A DNA stretch of 64,000 nucleotides from Streptomyces sp. DH-12 (GCF_002899455.1 NZ_PPFB01000001.1:6518501-6582500); one strand, 5' to 3'; shown: positions 32,816-41,836, counted from the first letter of the stretch. Notes: generated by a model from the letters alone, not told the origin. Translations and numbers: made by a program.

Positions 32816-33520
32816 ATGACGAGCACCGCACACGGCGCCCGCGCGCGGGCCAGGACCGAGATCACCGCCGCCATCAAGGAGGAGGCGCGCCGGCGCCTCG
32901 CCGGACAGGGCGCCGCCGAGCTGTCCCTGCGGGCCGTGGCCAGAACCCTCGGCATGGCGTCCTCCGCGATCTACCGCTACTTCCCCAGCCGTGACGACCT
33001 GCTGACCGCGCTCATCGTCGACGCCTACGACTCCCTGGGCGAGGCGGCCGAAACGGCCGCCGAGGCCTCCGCGGACGCCGCCCCGGGGGAGCGCTGGACC
33101 GCCGTGTGCGAGGCCGTCCGCGGCTGGGCGCTGGCGCATCCGCACGAGTACGCGTTGATCTACGGCTCGCCCGTGCCCGGCTACGCCGCGCCGGCCACCA
33201 CCGTCCCGGCCGCCTCCCGCGTCGGCTTCGCCCTCATCGGCGTCGTCCGCGACGCCCACCGGGCCGGGGAGCTCGACGTCCGGGCCCTCCCGGCGGACCT
33301 GGAGGCGGAGGCCGCGCGCATGGTGTCGGACTTCGTCCCCGACCTGCCTCCCGCGGCGGCGCCGGCCTGTGTGGCCGTCTGGGCACAACTGCTCGGCCTG
33401 ATCGGCTTCGAGGTGTTCGGCCAGTTCACCGGGGTCGTGGAGGAACGGGACGCGTTCTTCCGCCACACGGTCGGCGGTCTCGCCCGCACGGTGGGACTGC
33501 GGCCCGCCGACGCCCCTTAG
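32816..33520 (+). CDS. TetR-family transcriptional regulator
   Basis: A 234-residue regulator. The HTH is at residues about 12-60 (RTEITAAIKEEARRRLAGQGAAELSLRAVARTLGMASSAIYRYF, shortened), followed by DDLLTALIVDAYDSLGEAA. The ligand domain resembles TetR_C_13-type WHG (VCEAVRGWALAHPHEYALIYGSPVPGY). ATG 32816 is preceded by GAGGG only two bases away. It lies beside the divergent nitroreductase and probably controls it and itself through the four sites upstream. Confidence 0.9.
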   Translation: MTSTAHGARARARTEITAAIKEEARRRLAGQGAAELSLRAVARTLGMASSAIYRYFPSRDDLLTALIVDAYDSLGEAAETAAEASADAAPGERWTAVCEAVRGWALAHPHEYALIYGSPVPGYAAPATTVPAASRVGFALIGVVRDAHRAGELDVRALPADLEAEAARMVSDFVPDLPPAAAPACVAVWAQLLGLIGFEVFGQFTGVVEERDAFFRHTVGGLARTVGLRPADAP

Positions 33521-33905
33521 GCTGCCTCCGCGTCCCGGCGGTACGAGTCATCACGCCGTCCGGCCGAATCCCTCCTGGTGTGCCTCGGGGCCGGAGATCC
33601 GTACGGGCCCGTGCTCCTGACCGCCGCCGTGGCCTGTTCCGACGCCGTCCTCTCGGAGCGGCGGTACGCGCGGCCCGGGCGGCGGCGGGGACGCTGTGGG
33701 CCGGGCGCCTGCTGATCGCCCGCGTCCCGTGCCGCGGGCCGCCCCCTTCCGGCGACGGCGCGGGTCCCTGGACGGAAGGGGAAGCGGCCCGGCCGACGAG
33801 GGGATCGCCCCGGCACCCGGCGGTGAGCCCGCTCACCGCCCGGCCCACGTCAGCCGCACCACGGTCGGCCGGACGCCCGCGACCGCCCCGGCCGGCCGTC
33901 CTGGC
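33521..33905. other. Non-coding interval
   Basis: 385 bp between convergent tetR and DUF6332 genes. Frames here are Arg/Pro/Gly-rich and match nothing I know; a short stretch PYGPVLLTAAVACSDAVLSE looks coding-like but has no start-to-stop context. No strong hairpin seen. Confidence 0.4.
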
Positions 33906-34196
33906 CTACGAGCCGGTGCGGCCGGTCCGAACCGTCTGCCGGAAGCGCACCAGGACGGACACGGTGCGGACGGCGAACAGCGCCCCCGCGACCACGGCGC
34001 CGCCGCGCACCAGCACGCTCTCCGCCGTTCCCGGCAGCGCGAACAGCAGGGCCGGACCCGCCATCGCGCCGAAGACCACGGCCGCCGCGAACGCCGCACT
34101 GCACAGCGCGTACCCGATCTCGACGGTGATCGCGTCCCGCTCGGCCTGGCCGCGGCGGCCGCCCCCGCCCGTCGTACGTCCCCCGTTGTCACGCAT
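33906..34196 (-). CDS. DUF6332 family membrane protein
   Basis: A 96-residue protein with a Gly/Arg-rich N-terminus and two membrane helices (about 28-50 and 58-80). The core QAERDAITVEIGYALCSAAFAAAVVFGA matches the Streptomyces DUF6332 family; function unknown. ATG 34196 used; an in-frame TTG 12 bases upstream is possible. No clear ribosome site. Confidence 0.7.
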   Translation of the reverse strand: MRDNGGRTTGGGGRRGQAERDAITVEIGYALCSAAFAAAVVFGAMAGPALLFALPGTAESVLVRGGAVVAGALFAVRTVSVLVRFRQTVRTGRTGS

Positions 34197-34260
34197 GCCG
34201 GAAGTCAAACAGGCGTGCGGCCGGTGGGCAAGCGCCCACGAGCGGGGACGTCGCGGCCCC

Positions 34261-34995
34261 TCAGACGACGGCGGACGTCTCCCGCCACAGCGCCGCGAGC
34301 GACGCGTCGCCCGCCACCGACGGCAGCGGCAGCCGGTTCCACAGGGCGAGATACAGCTCGGCGGCGGGCCCGGACACCTCGCACTCGGCGTCCCCGGCCG
34401 CGTCCCGCGTGGTTACGGGCGGCTCCGGGGACAGCCGTACGGTCCACACCGCGTCCGTGTCGGTGGCGCGTACCCGCAGCACGCGCGACTCCGGGGTGCG
34501 GACCCGGCTCCTGGGGCGGGCGTGGAAGCCGCGCAGCAGTTCGTCGACGCCGTCCACCGCGAAGTCCGTGGCGACCGGCGTCGGGTCGCCGCCGCGCGCC
34601 GCCTCCGCGTCGTAGCGGTGCACGGCCGTCTCGTGGGCCTGGCGGCGTGCCCAGAAGCCGAGCGCGGATTCCGCGCCGGGCAGGAAGGTGAAGCACTCCA
34701 CGTCCGGCTTCGCCGAGCGGAGGGTGTCGAGCAGGGCGCGGTGGCACGCGCGGTACCAGGCGACCAGCTCGGCGCCGTCCAGGTCCGGATGATCCCCGAT
34801 CGGGCGGGGCGTCGCGCACGCGTCCGCGACGAAGGCCGCCGCCCACCGGTGCACCGCGCCGGTGTGCCGCAGCAGGTCCCGCAGCCGCCAGTCGGGGCAG
34901 GCGGGGACGGGGGAGTCCGTCCCCGCCTGCTCCGCGGCCTGGGCCAGCAGCCGGCCCTCGTCCTCCAGGATTCCCAGGTACCAGGCAGTCTCCAT
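34261..34995 (-). CDS. Maleylpyruvate isomerase-family mycothiol-dependent enzyme
   Basis: A 244-residue DinB-like enzyme of the MDMPI family. The N-terminal domain includes VPACPDWRLRDLLRHTGAVHRWAA, in which His residues bind metal; WARRQAHETAVHRYDAE carries the third-ligand region; the C-terminal domain starts around residue 150 (VDGVDELLRGF). Members use mycothiol to isomerise, conjugate or detoxify substrates. ATG at 34995. Confidence 0.88.
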   Translation of the reverse strand: METAWYLGILEDEGRLLAQAAEQAGTDSPVPACPDWRLRDLLRHTGAVHRWAAAFVADACATPRPIGDHPDLDGAELVAWYRACHRALLDTLRSAKPDVECFTFLPGAESALGFWARRQAHETAVHRYDAEAARGGDPTPVATDFAVDGVDELLRGFHARPRSRVRTPESRVLRVRATDTDAVWTVRLSPEPPVTTRDAAGDAECEVSGPAAELYLALWNRLPLPSVAGDASLAALWRETSAVV

Positions 34996-35049
34996 GGCCG
35001 GGAGTCTGCCCCACGGAGGGCCGGCACCATGCGTGCTTTCCGCCGGGCC

Positions 35050-35928
35050 CTACGGCAGCGGGGTCCCGCCCGTCGCGTTCACGATCTCGGCGGTGATGTA
35101 CGACGCCTCCTGCGAGGCGAGGAACACGTACGCCGGGGCCATCTCCGCCGGCTGGGCCGGACGTCCGATCGGGGCCTGCTTGCCGAACTCCGCGGTGTCC
35201 GGCAGCGTGGCCGGGATCAACGGCGTCCACACCGGGCCCGGCGCCACGGCGTTGACCCGGATGCCCCGCTCGATCAGCATCTGTGCCAGCCCCTGGGTGA
35301 ACGTGACGATGGCGCCCTTGGTGGTCGCGTAGTCCAGCAGATGCGGACTCGGCTTGTACGCCTGCACGGAGGCCGAGTTGATGATGCAGCCGCCCTCCCG
35401 CATGTGCGGCACGGCCATCTTGCACAGCCAGAACATGCCGTAGAGGTTGGTCCGCACCACCCGGTCGAACTGCTCGGTGGTGATCGCCTCGATGCCGTCC
35501 GGCTGGGACATCTGGTACGCGGCGTTGTTCACCAGGATGTCGATGCCGCCGAACTCGGAGACCGCCCGGTCGATCAGCGCCCGGCAGTTCTCCTCCTCCC
35601 GGATGTCGCAGGAGACGGCCACGGCACGCCGGCCGGCCTCCTCCACCCACCGCGCGGTCTCGGCCGCCTCGTCCTTCTCGCTGTCCAGGTGGGTGAAGAG
35701 CACGTCGGCCCCCTCGCGGGCGAACGCCAGGGCGACCGCGCGGCCGATGCCGGAGTCCCCGCCCGTGATCACGGCCGTGCGGCCGGTCAGCCGTCCGCTG
35801 CCCCGGTAGGAGTCCTCACCGTGGTCCGGCGGCGGGTCCATGGGGCCGGTCCAGCCCGGGTGCGGCTGGTCCTGGGCGGGGAAGTCGGGGGTGGGGTGCT
35901 GGTCGACGGGGTTCTGCTGTTCGCTCAC
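35050..35928 (-). CDS. SDR-family oxidoreductase (stress-type glucose dehydrogenase-like)
   Basis: A 292-residue SDR with a 45-residue Pro/Gln/Asp-rich N-terminal extension (QQNPVDQHPTPDFPAQDQPH), as in the YhdF/YdaD general-stress subgroup. TGGDSGIGRAVALAFAREG binds NAD(P), NNAA is present, INSASVQAYKPS has the Ser, and YATTKG the Tyr-Lys pair. GTG 35928 has GGGAGA upstream. The substrate is unknown. Confidence 0.9.
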   Translation of the reverse strand: MSEQQNPVDQHPTPDFPAQDQPHPGWTGPMDPPPDHGEDSYRGSGRLTGRTAVITGGDSGIGRAVALAFAREGADVLFTHLDSEKDEAAETARWVEEAGRRAVAVSCDIREEENCRALIDRAVSEFGGIDILVNNAAYQMSQPDGIEAITTEQFDRVVRTNLYGMFWLCKMAVPHMREGGCIINSASVQAYKPSPHLLDYATTKGAIVTFTQGLAQMLIERGIRVNAVAPGPVWTPLIPATLPDTAEFGKQAPIGRPAQPAEMAPAYVFLASQEASYITAEIVNATGGTPLP

Positions 35929-35961
35929 GTTCTCTCCCGGGTCCGCACGGTGGTCACTTGC

Positions 35962-35993
35962 GGCGTCCACCGGGCGGAGGACCGGCGGACGCC
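35962..35993 (-). terminator. Terminator after the MFS gene
   Basis: Arms of 12 bp (35962-35973 and 35982-35993) with one mismatch and an eight-base loop, 46 bases beyond the MFS stop. Confidence 0.6.
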
Positions 35994-36038
35994 GACGACC
36001 GGGTACCCCGAGACCGCCCGGCGATCCACGCCGGACGC

Positions 36039-37238
36039 TCAGTCCGTCCGGACGTTCCGGGTCGCGAACCCGATGGTGGTGGCCACCGCCGCCAGCACCG
36101 CCACGCTGGTGAGGGCGGCCGGGAGGCTGTACCAGTCGGCCATGAAGCCGATCGCGGGCGGGCCGAGCAGCATCCCGCCGTAGCCCAGCGTGGAGGCGGT
36201 CGCCACCCCGCTCGGGCCCGCCAGCGCACCGGCCCGCTCCACGGCCACGGGGAAGAGGTTGGCGAGACCCAGCCCGGTGACGGCGTACCCCAGCAGCGCG
36301 GCCCACAGGGACGGGGCGAGCGCGCCGAGCAGCATGCCGGCCGCCGCGGTGGAGCCGCCCACCAGGATCGTGCGGGTCCGGCCCAGCCGCTCCAGCAGCG
36401 TGGTGCCGCTCAGCCGGCCGATCGTCATGGCGAGCGCGAAACACAGGTAGCCGACGGCCGCCGCACCCGGTGAGGCGTCGAGGTCCTGTTCGAGATGGAG
36501 CGCGCCCCAGTCGGCCAGCGCCCCCTCGCCGTAGGCGGTGCACAGCGCGATGAGCCCGAAGACGACCACCAGGGCCCTGGTGCGCCGGTCCCGCCGGGGC
36601 GCGGCGCCCTCGGCGGGCCGTCCCCCGTCCGCCGGGGTCAGCGGCTCGCACCGCATCAGCGCCCGCCCCGCGCCCGCCGTCACCAGCAGCGCGACCACGG
36701 CGAGCCCGGTGAGGTGCCGGGCCGGCGACAGGGAACCGGCGACCAGGGCCCCCAGCCCCGCGCCGATCATGCCGCCCAGGCTGAACGCGGCGTGGAAGCT
36801 GGGCATGACGGGCCGCCGCAGCGCGGCCACCAGGTCGACGGCCGCGCTGTTGAAGGCGACGTTGATCCCGCCGTAGGCCGCGCCGAACACCAGCAGCACG
36901 GCGCCGAGCGCGACCGCGGAGTGGGTCAGCGGCGGCAGGGCCACGCTGATGCTCAGCAGCACCGCGCAGACCACGGTGACCAGGTGGCTGCCGTACCGGC
37001 GGCACAGCCGGCCGGTCAGCGTCATGGTGATCACGGCCCCCGCGGACACGCCGAGCAGCGCGAGTCCGAGGGCGCTCGCGGACGCCCCGGTCTGCTCCTT
37101 GAGGGCGGGGATGCGCACGACCCAGCCGGCGAAGACGAAACCGTCCAGGGCGAAGAAGGCGGTCAGGGCGAATCGGAGTCGGACGAGGTCGGTACCCGGC
37201 ACGGCACTGTGCGAACGGGTTTTGTTTATCAGCGGCAC
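36039..37238 (-). CDS. MFS transporter (YbjJ-like)
   Basis: A 399-residue, 12-helix major facilitator. FVFAGWVVRIPALKEQTGAS, GRLCRRYGSHLV and GAAYGGINVAFNSAAVDL match the YbjJ/fucose-permease-like group that exports or imports small metabolites. GTG 37238 has no ribosome site but TAGCCT (37250-37245) lies exactly seven bases upstream, so the transcript is probably leaderless. A 21-bp palindrome overlaps the -35 region. Confidence 0.88.
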   Translation of the reverse strand: MPLINKTRSHSAVPGTDLVRLRFALTAFFALDGFVFAGWVVRIPALKEQTGASASALGLALLGVSAGAVITMTLTGRLCRRYGSHLVTVVCAVLLSISVALPPLTHSAVALGAVLLVFGAAYGGINVAFNSAAVDLVAALRRPVMPSFHAAFSLGGMIGAGLGALVAGSLSPARHLTGLAVVALLVTAGAGRALMRCEPLTPADGGRPAEGAAPRRDRRTRALVVVFGLIALCTAYGEGALADWGALHLEQDLDASPGAAAVGYLCFALAMTIGRLSGTTLLERLGRTRTILVGGSTAAAGMLLGALAPSLWAALLGYAVTGLGLANLFPVAVERAGALAGPSGVATASTLGYGGMLLGPPAIGFMADWYSLPAALTSVAVLAAVATTIGFATRNVRTD

Positions 37239-37264
37239 AAAAGCAGGCTAGGCGGCGTCCCGGT

Positions 37265-37285
37265 GCGGCGGCAAGATGCCGCCGC
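37265..37285. promoter_or_regulatory. Palindrome at the MFS promoter
   Basis: GCGGCGGCA-AGA-TGCCGCCGC has perfect 9-bp arms. It sits about 27 bp upstream of the MFS GTG, over the probable -35 (TTGCCG), where a repressor would act. Confidence 0.5.
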
Positions 37286-37456
37286 GTACGGCGGGAGTGA
37301 GCCGGCGCACGGCCGGAGGGGTGGGGGAGTTAACCCGTGTGATCGTCCCGGATGGTGGGGGCGCGCGACATGGCTGAGCGTGGATCACGCCGGAGCCCGG
37401 GAGATCCGTGCTGGCGTGGAGTCAGCTGCCCGGCCTCCAGTGGAAGGACTCTTCAG

Positions 37457-38032
37457 ATGCGCTCTGCCCGCATGGTGCTCGCCGCCGCGACGGCCACGGC
37501 GGCCCTCGCCATCGCCGCGCCCGCGGCCTACGCCGACCACGGTGACGACGGCGGCCACGACAAGTCTTCCTACAGCAAGGAGCACGACGAGGAAAGCAAG
37601 CAGGACGAGGAGAGCAAGCAGGACGAGGGCGGTAAGTACGACGAGGAGAGCAAGCACGACGAGGGCGGCAAGTACGGCGAGGAGAGCAAGCACGACGAGG
37701 CCGGCAAGCACGACAAGCCGCGCGGTGGCGTCCACACGGGCGGCGGCGCCCTGTCCGCGGTGAACGAGGACGACTGGGGCACCGCCAAGGACCCGAAGTA
37801 CGACCCCGAGACCTACAAGGACAAGAAGGAGGACTCGCAGAGCGAGGACTCCTGGAGCGGCAAGCAGGACAAGGAGGGGAAGCACGAGAAGCCTCGCGGC
37901 GGCGTGCACACCGGCGGCGGCGGTCTCGCCTCGGAGCCCGGCGTCACGGCGGGCGGCCTGGCCGCGCTCGCGGTCCTCGGCACCGGCGCCTACGCGCTGC
38001 GCCGCAAGAAGGTCTCCGGGGACATGGCCTGA
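37457..38032 (+). CDS. Repetitive, charged cell-wall protein, probable sortase substrate
   Basis: A 191-residue exported protein. A signal peptide ends near AYADH (residue 26). Residues 44-86 are tandem Glu/Lys/Asp units (EESKQDEESKQDE, then GGKYDEESKHDE). KPRGGVHTGGG occurs twice (87-97 and 145-155). The C-terminus has a hydrophobic helix (about 164-181) and RRKK, the tail of a sorted or anchored protein; no LPxTG or LAxTG was found. The next gene is a sortase, 128 bp downstream. ATG 37457 has AAGGA at eight bases. Confidence 0.75.
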   Translation: MRSARMVLAAATATAALAIAAPAAYADHGDDGGHDKSSYSKEHDEESKQDEESKQDEGGKYDEESKHDEGGKYGEESKHDEAGKHDKPRGGVHTGGGALSAVNEDDWGTAKDPKYDPETYKDKKEDSQSEDSWSGKQDKEGKHEKPRGGVHTGGGGLASEPGVTAGGLAALAVLGTGAYALRRKKVSGDMA

Positions 38033-38159
38033 GCCATGCCCGGGGTCATAGCGGCCGGGGCCGTCCCCGGCGCCCCGCGCGTCACGACGGCCCCGCCCGC
38101 TCCCTCCCGAGTCCTCCCTGAAGCACCCCCCGCCGCACCCGAATGAGGTGGTCCCCCCG

Positions 38160-38891
38160 ATGCCGGCCAGTCCCCCCACTCCCGTAGAACCCGACCAGGC
38201 GTCCCCGACGAGGCGCAGGGTGCGCTCCGTCATGACCGCGGTCTTCTGGGGCGGGGCCGGTCTGCTGCTGGCCACCACGCTGATGGGCGGCGGCGGGGAC
38301 CCGCCCGACGACGCCCACGGACCGCACACCACCCGCGCGGTCTCCACGGCGCCCTCGGCCGGCACGTCCGCCGGGCCGGCCGAGGGCGGGGCCGCCACCA
38401 CGTCGGCGTCGCCCGGTGAGCAGTCCGCCGCCAAGCACCTGCCGCGCTCCGCGCCGACCCGGCTGGTCATCCCCTCCATCGGCGTCGACGCTCCCTTCAC
38501 CGCGCTCGACCTCGACAGCAAGGGACAGCTCGAACCGCCCCCCGCGGACGACACCAACCTCGTCGGCTGGTACGCCAAGGGCGTCTCCCCGGGCGAACCG
38601 GGTACCGCGATCATCGCCGGGCACGTGGACACCAAGACCTCCGCCGCCGTTTTCGCGCGGCTCAGCGAGCTGGAGAAGGGCGACCGCTTCCGGGTGCAGC
38701 GCGCCGACGGCACCAGGGCCACGTTCGTCGTCGACGAGGCGGAGTCCTTCGACAAGGACGCCTTCCCCGACGAGCGGGTCTACGCCGACACCCCCGACGC
38801 GCAGGTCCGGCTCATCACCTGTGCCGGCGCCTACGACCGCGCCGCCAAGGACTACACCGAGAACCTGGTGGTCTTCGCCCGCCTCGTGTGA
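38160..38891 (+). CDS. Class F-type sortase
   Basis: A 243-residue sortase with an N-terminal membrane anchor (about 24-42), a Thr/Ser/Ala/Gly linker, and a catalytic domain from about residue 97. The catalytic His is in IAGHVDT (155) and the Cys in LITCAGAYD (221), with an Arg in the following segment. It would cleave a sorting signal and attach proteins to the wall. The upstream repeat protein is the natural candidate substrate. ATG 38160 follows GAGG at a long spacing; a GTG 12 bases earlier is possible. Confidence 0.88.
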   Translation: MPASPPTPVEPDQASPTRRRVRSVMTAVFWGGAGLLLATTLMGGGGDPPDDAHGPHTTRAVSTAPSAGTSAGPAEGGAATTSASPGEQSAAKHLPRSAPTRLVIPSIGVDAPFTALDLDSKGQLEPPPADDTNLVGWYAKGVSPGEPGTAIIAGHVDTKTSAAVFARLSELEKGDRFRVQRADGTRATFVVDEAESFDKDAFPDERVYADTPDAQVRLITCAGAYDRAAKDYTENLVVFARLV

Positions 38892-38929
38892 GGACGACGC
38901 ACCCGAGCACGGCGGCCCCGCACGAAGAA

Positions 38930-38966
38930 CGGCTGCCCGGAAGGGGAGGGACCCTCCGGGCAGCCG
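38930..38966. terminator. Bidirectional terminator between sortase and mannanase
   Basis: CGGCTGCCCGGA and TCCGGGCAGCCG are perfect 12-bp arms around a 13-base loop, between two convergent genes. Confidence 0.8.
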
Positions 38967-38972
38967 GCTCTG

Positions 38973-40610
38973 TCACGCCGCGGAGCACTCCGCGCCGTTC
39001 AGCAGGAACGCCGTGGGGTTCGTGTTCGTCCCGGACCGCGTGCCGGTGAAGCCCAGCGAGACCGAAGCCGACGGCGGGATCGTCGCGGTGTACGGGGCCG
39101 CCGCGACGCTCACCTCCGCACCGCTCTGCGTCACCGCCCCGCCCCACAGGTTGGTGATCCGCTGGCCGGCCGGGAAGGTCCAGCGCAGCGTCCACCCCTC
39201 GACCGCCGTGCTCCCGGTGTTGCGCACGGTGACCTCGCCCTGGAAACCGCCGGGCCACTCGCCCGTCACCCGGTACGCGACCGCGCAGGAGCCCGTCGCC
39301 GGACCGGACGTGGTGGTGACGGTCACCGCCGCGGAGCGCGCCGAGCGGTTGCCGGCCGCGTCCCGGGCGTAGACGGCGAAGGTGTACGCCGTGTCCGGCG
39401 CGAGACCGGTGACGGTGGCCGTGGTGCCGGTCGCCGAGGCGACCACGGTCTCCTGGCCGCCGGTGACCCGCACGACGTCGTAACCGGTCACCCCGACCGC
39501 GTCGGTGGCGGCGCCCCAGGTGAGGGTCACGGAGGAGGAGCTCACCGCCGAGGCCGCGGGCGCGCCCGGGGCGGTCGGCGCCGTGGTGTCCTCGCCCGGG
39601 CCGTCCCGGTAGACCGCGGCCTCCTCGGACGTGGCCGCGATGCCGTCCGGGCCGTCGAAGAGGCGCTGTCCCCAGCCGGTCATCCGGTCCGGGTCGAAGT
39701 TCTCGACCATGTCCAGGTACTCGACCCCGCCGCCGTTGCCGCTCCACGACCAGCCCAGGTAGCCGATGCCGAGCTGCCGGGTGACCGACAGGATGGCGTC
39801 CTCGTCCGGGTTGCCGTCGGAGTGGTCGTGTCCGAACTCACCCACCACGATGGGCAGTCTCGCGGCGACGAAGCGGCCCAGGTAGTCGCTCACCTCGGCG
39901 GCGGTGTCGAAGACGCCGTACATGTGGATGGAGAACACCGTGTTGGCGTCCGGGTCGGCGGCGAGCACCGAGGCGGCGTTGTCGCGCATGGTGAACGCCC
40001 AGTCCTGGCCCCAGTTGGGGGCGTCGACCATCAGCGTGTGGTCGAACCCGGCCGCCCGCAGCTTCTGGACCGCCGCCTTGGTGTCGGCGGTCCAGCGCGT
40101 GTAGTCGGTGTTGCCGTGCGGCTCGTTGCCGATGTTGACGATGACGTGGTCCTCCTGGCCGACGAGCGCGTCCCGGACCTCGATCCAGTAGTCGGCGGCG
40201 CGGGACAGCGTCACCGCTCCGCTCTGCTCGCCGTAACCGGTGGTGTCGTGCACCTCCAGGACACAGATCAGCCGGTTCCGCTTGCACTGCGCGACGACGT
40301 TCGCCACGTCGGCGGTGTCGTTCCGGGTCCACCGGTCGCCGCTGGACAACACCACGCGCACGGTGTTGGCGCCCTTGGCCTTGATGTGGCCCAGCGCGTC
40401 GAGCCGGTCGGCGTACCAGGTGTGGGCGTGGTTGACGCCGCGCATCACGAAGTCGTTGCCGGACGCCTCGAGAAGCCGTCCGTTCTCCACCCGGAACCCG
40501 GTGGGCGCCGCGTGGGCCGGGGTGGTCGGGACGAGCAGCGTCAGGAGCAGCCCCGCGAGCGCCGCGAGGAGCGCGGCGGCCCGGGGGACGGTGCGGTCGG
40601 TGGTTCTCAT
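38973..40610 (-). CDS. Secreted GH5 beta-mannanase with FN3 and CBM2
   Basis: A 545-residue extracellular glycosidase: signal peptide ending AHA (34); GH5 catalytic domain (about 35-330) like Streptomyces endo-1,4-beta-mannanases (FVMRGVNHAHTWY, CVLEVHDTTGYGEQSGA); acid/base Glu in IGNEP (about 163) and nucleophile Glu in VVGEFG (about 258); an FN3 linker domain (345-434); and a C-terminal CBM2 (441-543) that binds cellulose. It probably attacks mannan in plant cell walls. ATG has GGAG five bases upstream. Downstream partner of the esterase gene, 57 bp apart, under the CebR box. Confidence 0.9.
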   Translation of the reverse strand: MRTTDRTVPRAAALLAALAGLLLTLLVPTTPAHAAPTGFRVENGRLLEASGNDFVMRGVNHAHTWYADRLDALGHIKAKGANTVRVVLSSGDRWTRNDTADVANVVAQCKRNRLICVLEVHDTTGYGEQSGAVTLSRAADYWIEVRDALVGQEDHVIVNIGNEPHGNTDYTRWTADTKAAVQKLRAAGFDHTLMVDAPNWGQDWAFTMRDNAASVLAADPDANTVFSIHMYGVFDTAAEVSDYLGRFVAARLPIVVGEFGHDHSDGNPDEDAILSVTRQLGIGYLGWSWSGNGGGVEYLDMVENFDPDRMTGWGQRLFDGPDGIAATSEEAAVYRDGPGEDTTAPTAPGAPAASAVSSSSVTLTWGAATDAVGVTGYDVVRVTGGQETVVASATGTTATVTGLAPDTAYTFAVYARDAAGNRSARSAAVTVTTTSGPATGSCAVAYRVTGEWPGGFQGEVTVRNTGSTAVEGWTLRWTFPAGQRITNLWGGAVTQSGAEVSVAAAPYTATIPPSASVSLGFTGTRSGTNTNPTAFLLNGAECSAA

Positions 40611-40667
40611 GGCGGCTCCAGGGGAGAGGTGGGTGAGGGAGGTTTCCGCGTCGGCGGTGAGCCGGAG

Positions 40668-41798
40668 TCAGGTGACGGGCGAGGCCGGGCAGTCGGCGGT
40701 GGCGGCGGGGGAGGCCGACGCCGCCGTGGTGGTGGCGATGATCCCGAACGCCGTGCTCGCGCCGGGGGCCAGAGCGCCGTTCCAGCCCGCGTCGGCGACG
40801 GTGGCCGTGCCGTCGGCGGTCGTCGTCAGGGCGCCGTTCCAGACCTGGGTGACCCGGGCGCCGTCGGCCGACCGCAGCGTCACCGTCCAGCCCCGGACGG
40901 GCGCGGCGGAGGTGTTCCGTACGGTCACCTCGGCCTGGTAGCCGCCCTGCCAGACGGAGACGGACCGGAACGACGCCGTGCAGGTGGGGGCGGGGTCATC
41001 CGGGTCACCGGGGTCGTCCGGGTCCTCGGGGCCGCCCGGAACGCCGTCCAACTGCGCGGCGAGGGCGGGGAACCAGCGGGCGGCGATCTTCTCGTCCCCG
41101 GTCGCGTCGGGGTGCACGCCGTCGTAGGTGTCGGTGGCCGTGTCGAAGCCCGTCCACTGGTCCACCACGACCACCGGCGAGCGGCTGGTGCCGGCGGCGG
41201 CGGCCCAGGCGGGGATACGGGCGTTCAGGTCGACCACCCGCTGCGCGCAGGCGGCGCACGTGGCGGGGTTCATGGGGATCAGCTGGGCGACCAGGACGCG
41301 CATGTCCGGGTTGGACTCCCGCATCTGCGCCAGCAGCGTGGTGTAGGCGGCGAGGACGCGGTCGGGGGCGACGCCGCTCCAGACGTCGTTCGTGCCGAAG
41401 TGCATGACAACGATGTCCGGCCGGGTGGCGGCCAGCCGGGCCGGCAGCAGGCCCCGGTCGGCGACATGGGTGACCAGTTCCCCGCCGTGGCCCTCGTTGT
41501 CGCCGTCGTGCGCGATCCCGCAGCCCTGCGGGGGCAGGGTGCCGACGAAGTCGATGCCGGTGTGGCCGGCGTCCTGGAGCCGGTTCCACAGCAGGGCGCG
41601 CCAGCACCCCGGTGAGCCGGTGATGGAGTCGCCGAGCGGCATGATCCGCACCGGAGCGGCGGCTCGGCTCCCGCCCGAGGGGGAGGCGGCCGCCGCGGCC
41701 GGAGCGAGCAGGCCGAGCGGGAGGAGCAGGGCGGCCAGCAGGCCGAGCAGTGACCGTGTGGATGAGCGTGATAAGCGCAGGAGGCGGGTGTCGCGCAT
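40668..41798 (-). CDS. Secreted SGNH/GDSL carbohydrate esterase with CBM2
   Basis: A 376-residue exported esterase: signal peptide to about residue 38, SGNH domain with GDSIT (Ser 58), TND in HFGTNDVW, and YDGVHPDATG (Asp/His about 226/229), resembling CE3-type acetylxylan esterases. A Pro/Asp/Gly linker (PEDPDDPGDPDDP) joins a CBM2 (272-374). It would remove acetyl groups from plant polysaccharide near cellulose. ATG 41798 has AAGGGGA upstream. First gene of the operon with the mannanase. Confidence 0.9.
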   Translation of the reverse strand: MRDTRLLRLSRSSTRSLLGLLAALLLPLGLLAPAAAAASPSGGSRAAAPVRIMPLGDSITGSPGCWRALLWNRLQDAGHTGIDFVGTLPPQGCGIAHDGDNEGHGGELVTHVADRGLLPARLAATRPDIVVMHFGTNDVWSGVAPDRVLAAYTTLLAQMRESNPDMRVLVAQLIPMNPATCAACAQRVVDLNARIPAWAAAAGTSRSPVVVVDQWTGFDTATDTYDGVHPDATGDEKIAARWFPALAAQLDGVPGGPEDPDDPGDPDDPAPTCTASFRSVSVWQGGYQAEVTVRNTSAAPVRGWTVTLRSADGARVTQVWNGALTTTADGTATVADAGWNGALAPGASTAFGIIATTTAASASPAATADCPASPVT

Positions 41799-41822
41799 GG
41801 TGTCCCCTTCCCGGAGTGGAGG

Positions 41823-41836
41823 TGGGAGCGCTCCCA
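41823..41836 (-). promoter_or_regulatory. CebR-type operator
   Basis: TGGGAGCGCTCCCA, a perfect 14-bp palindrome identical to the known CebR/CelR binding site that represses cellulose-utilisation genes in Streptomyces and Thermobifida. It lies 24 bp before the esterase ATG. Confidence 0.92.

Noticed and set aside
33106..36183. 1025-residue plus-strand ORF
   Set aside because: It is Arg/Gly/His/Pro-rich shadow translation over four well-supported genes on both strands.
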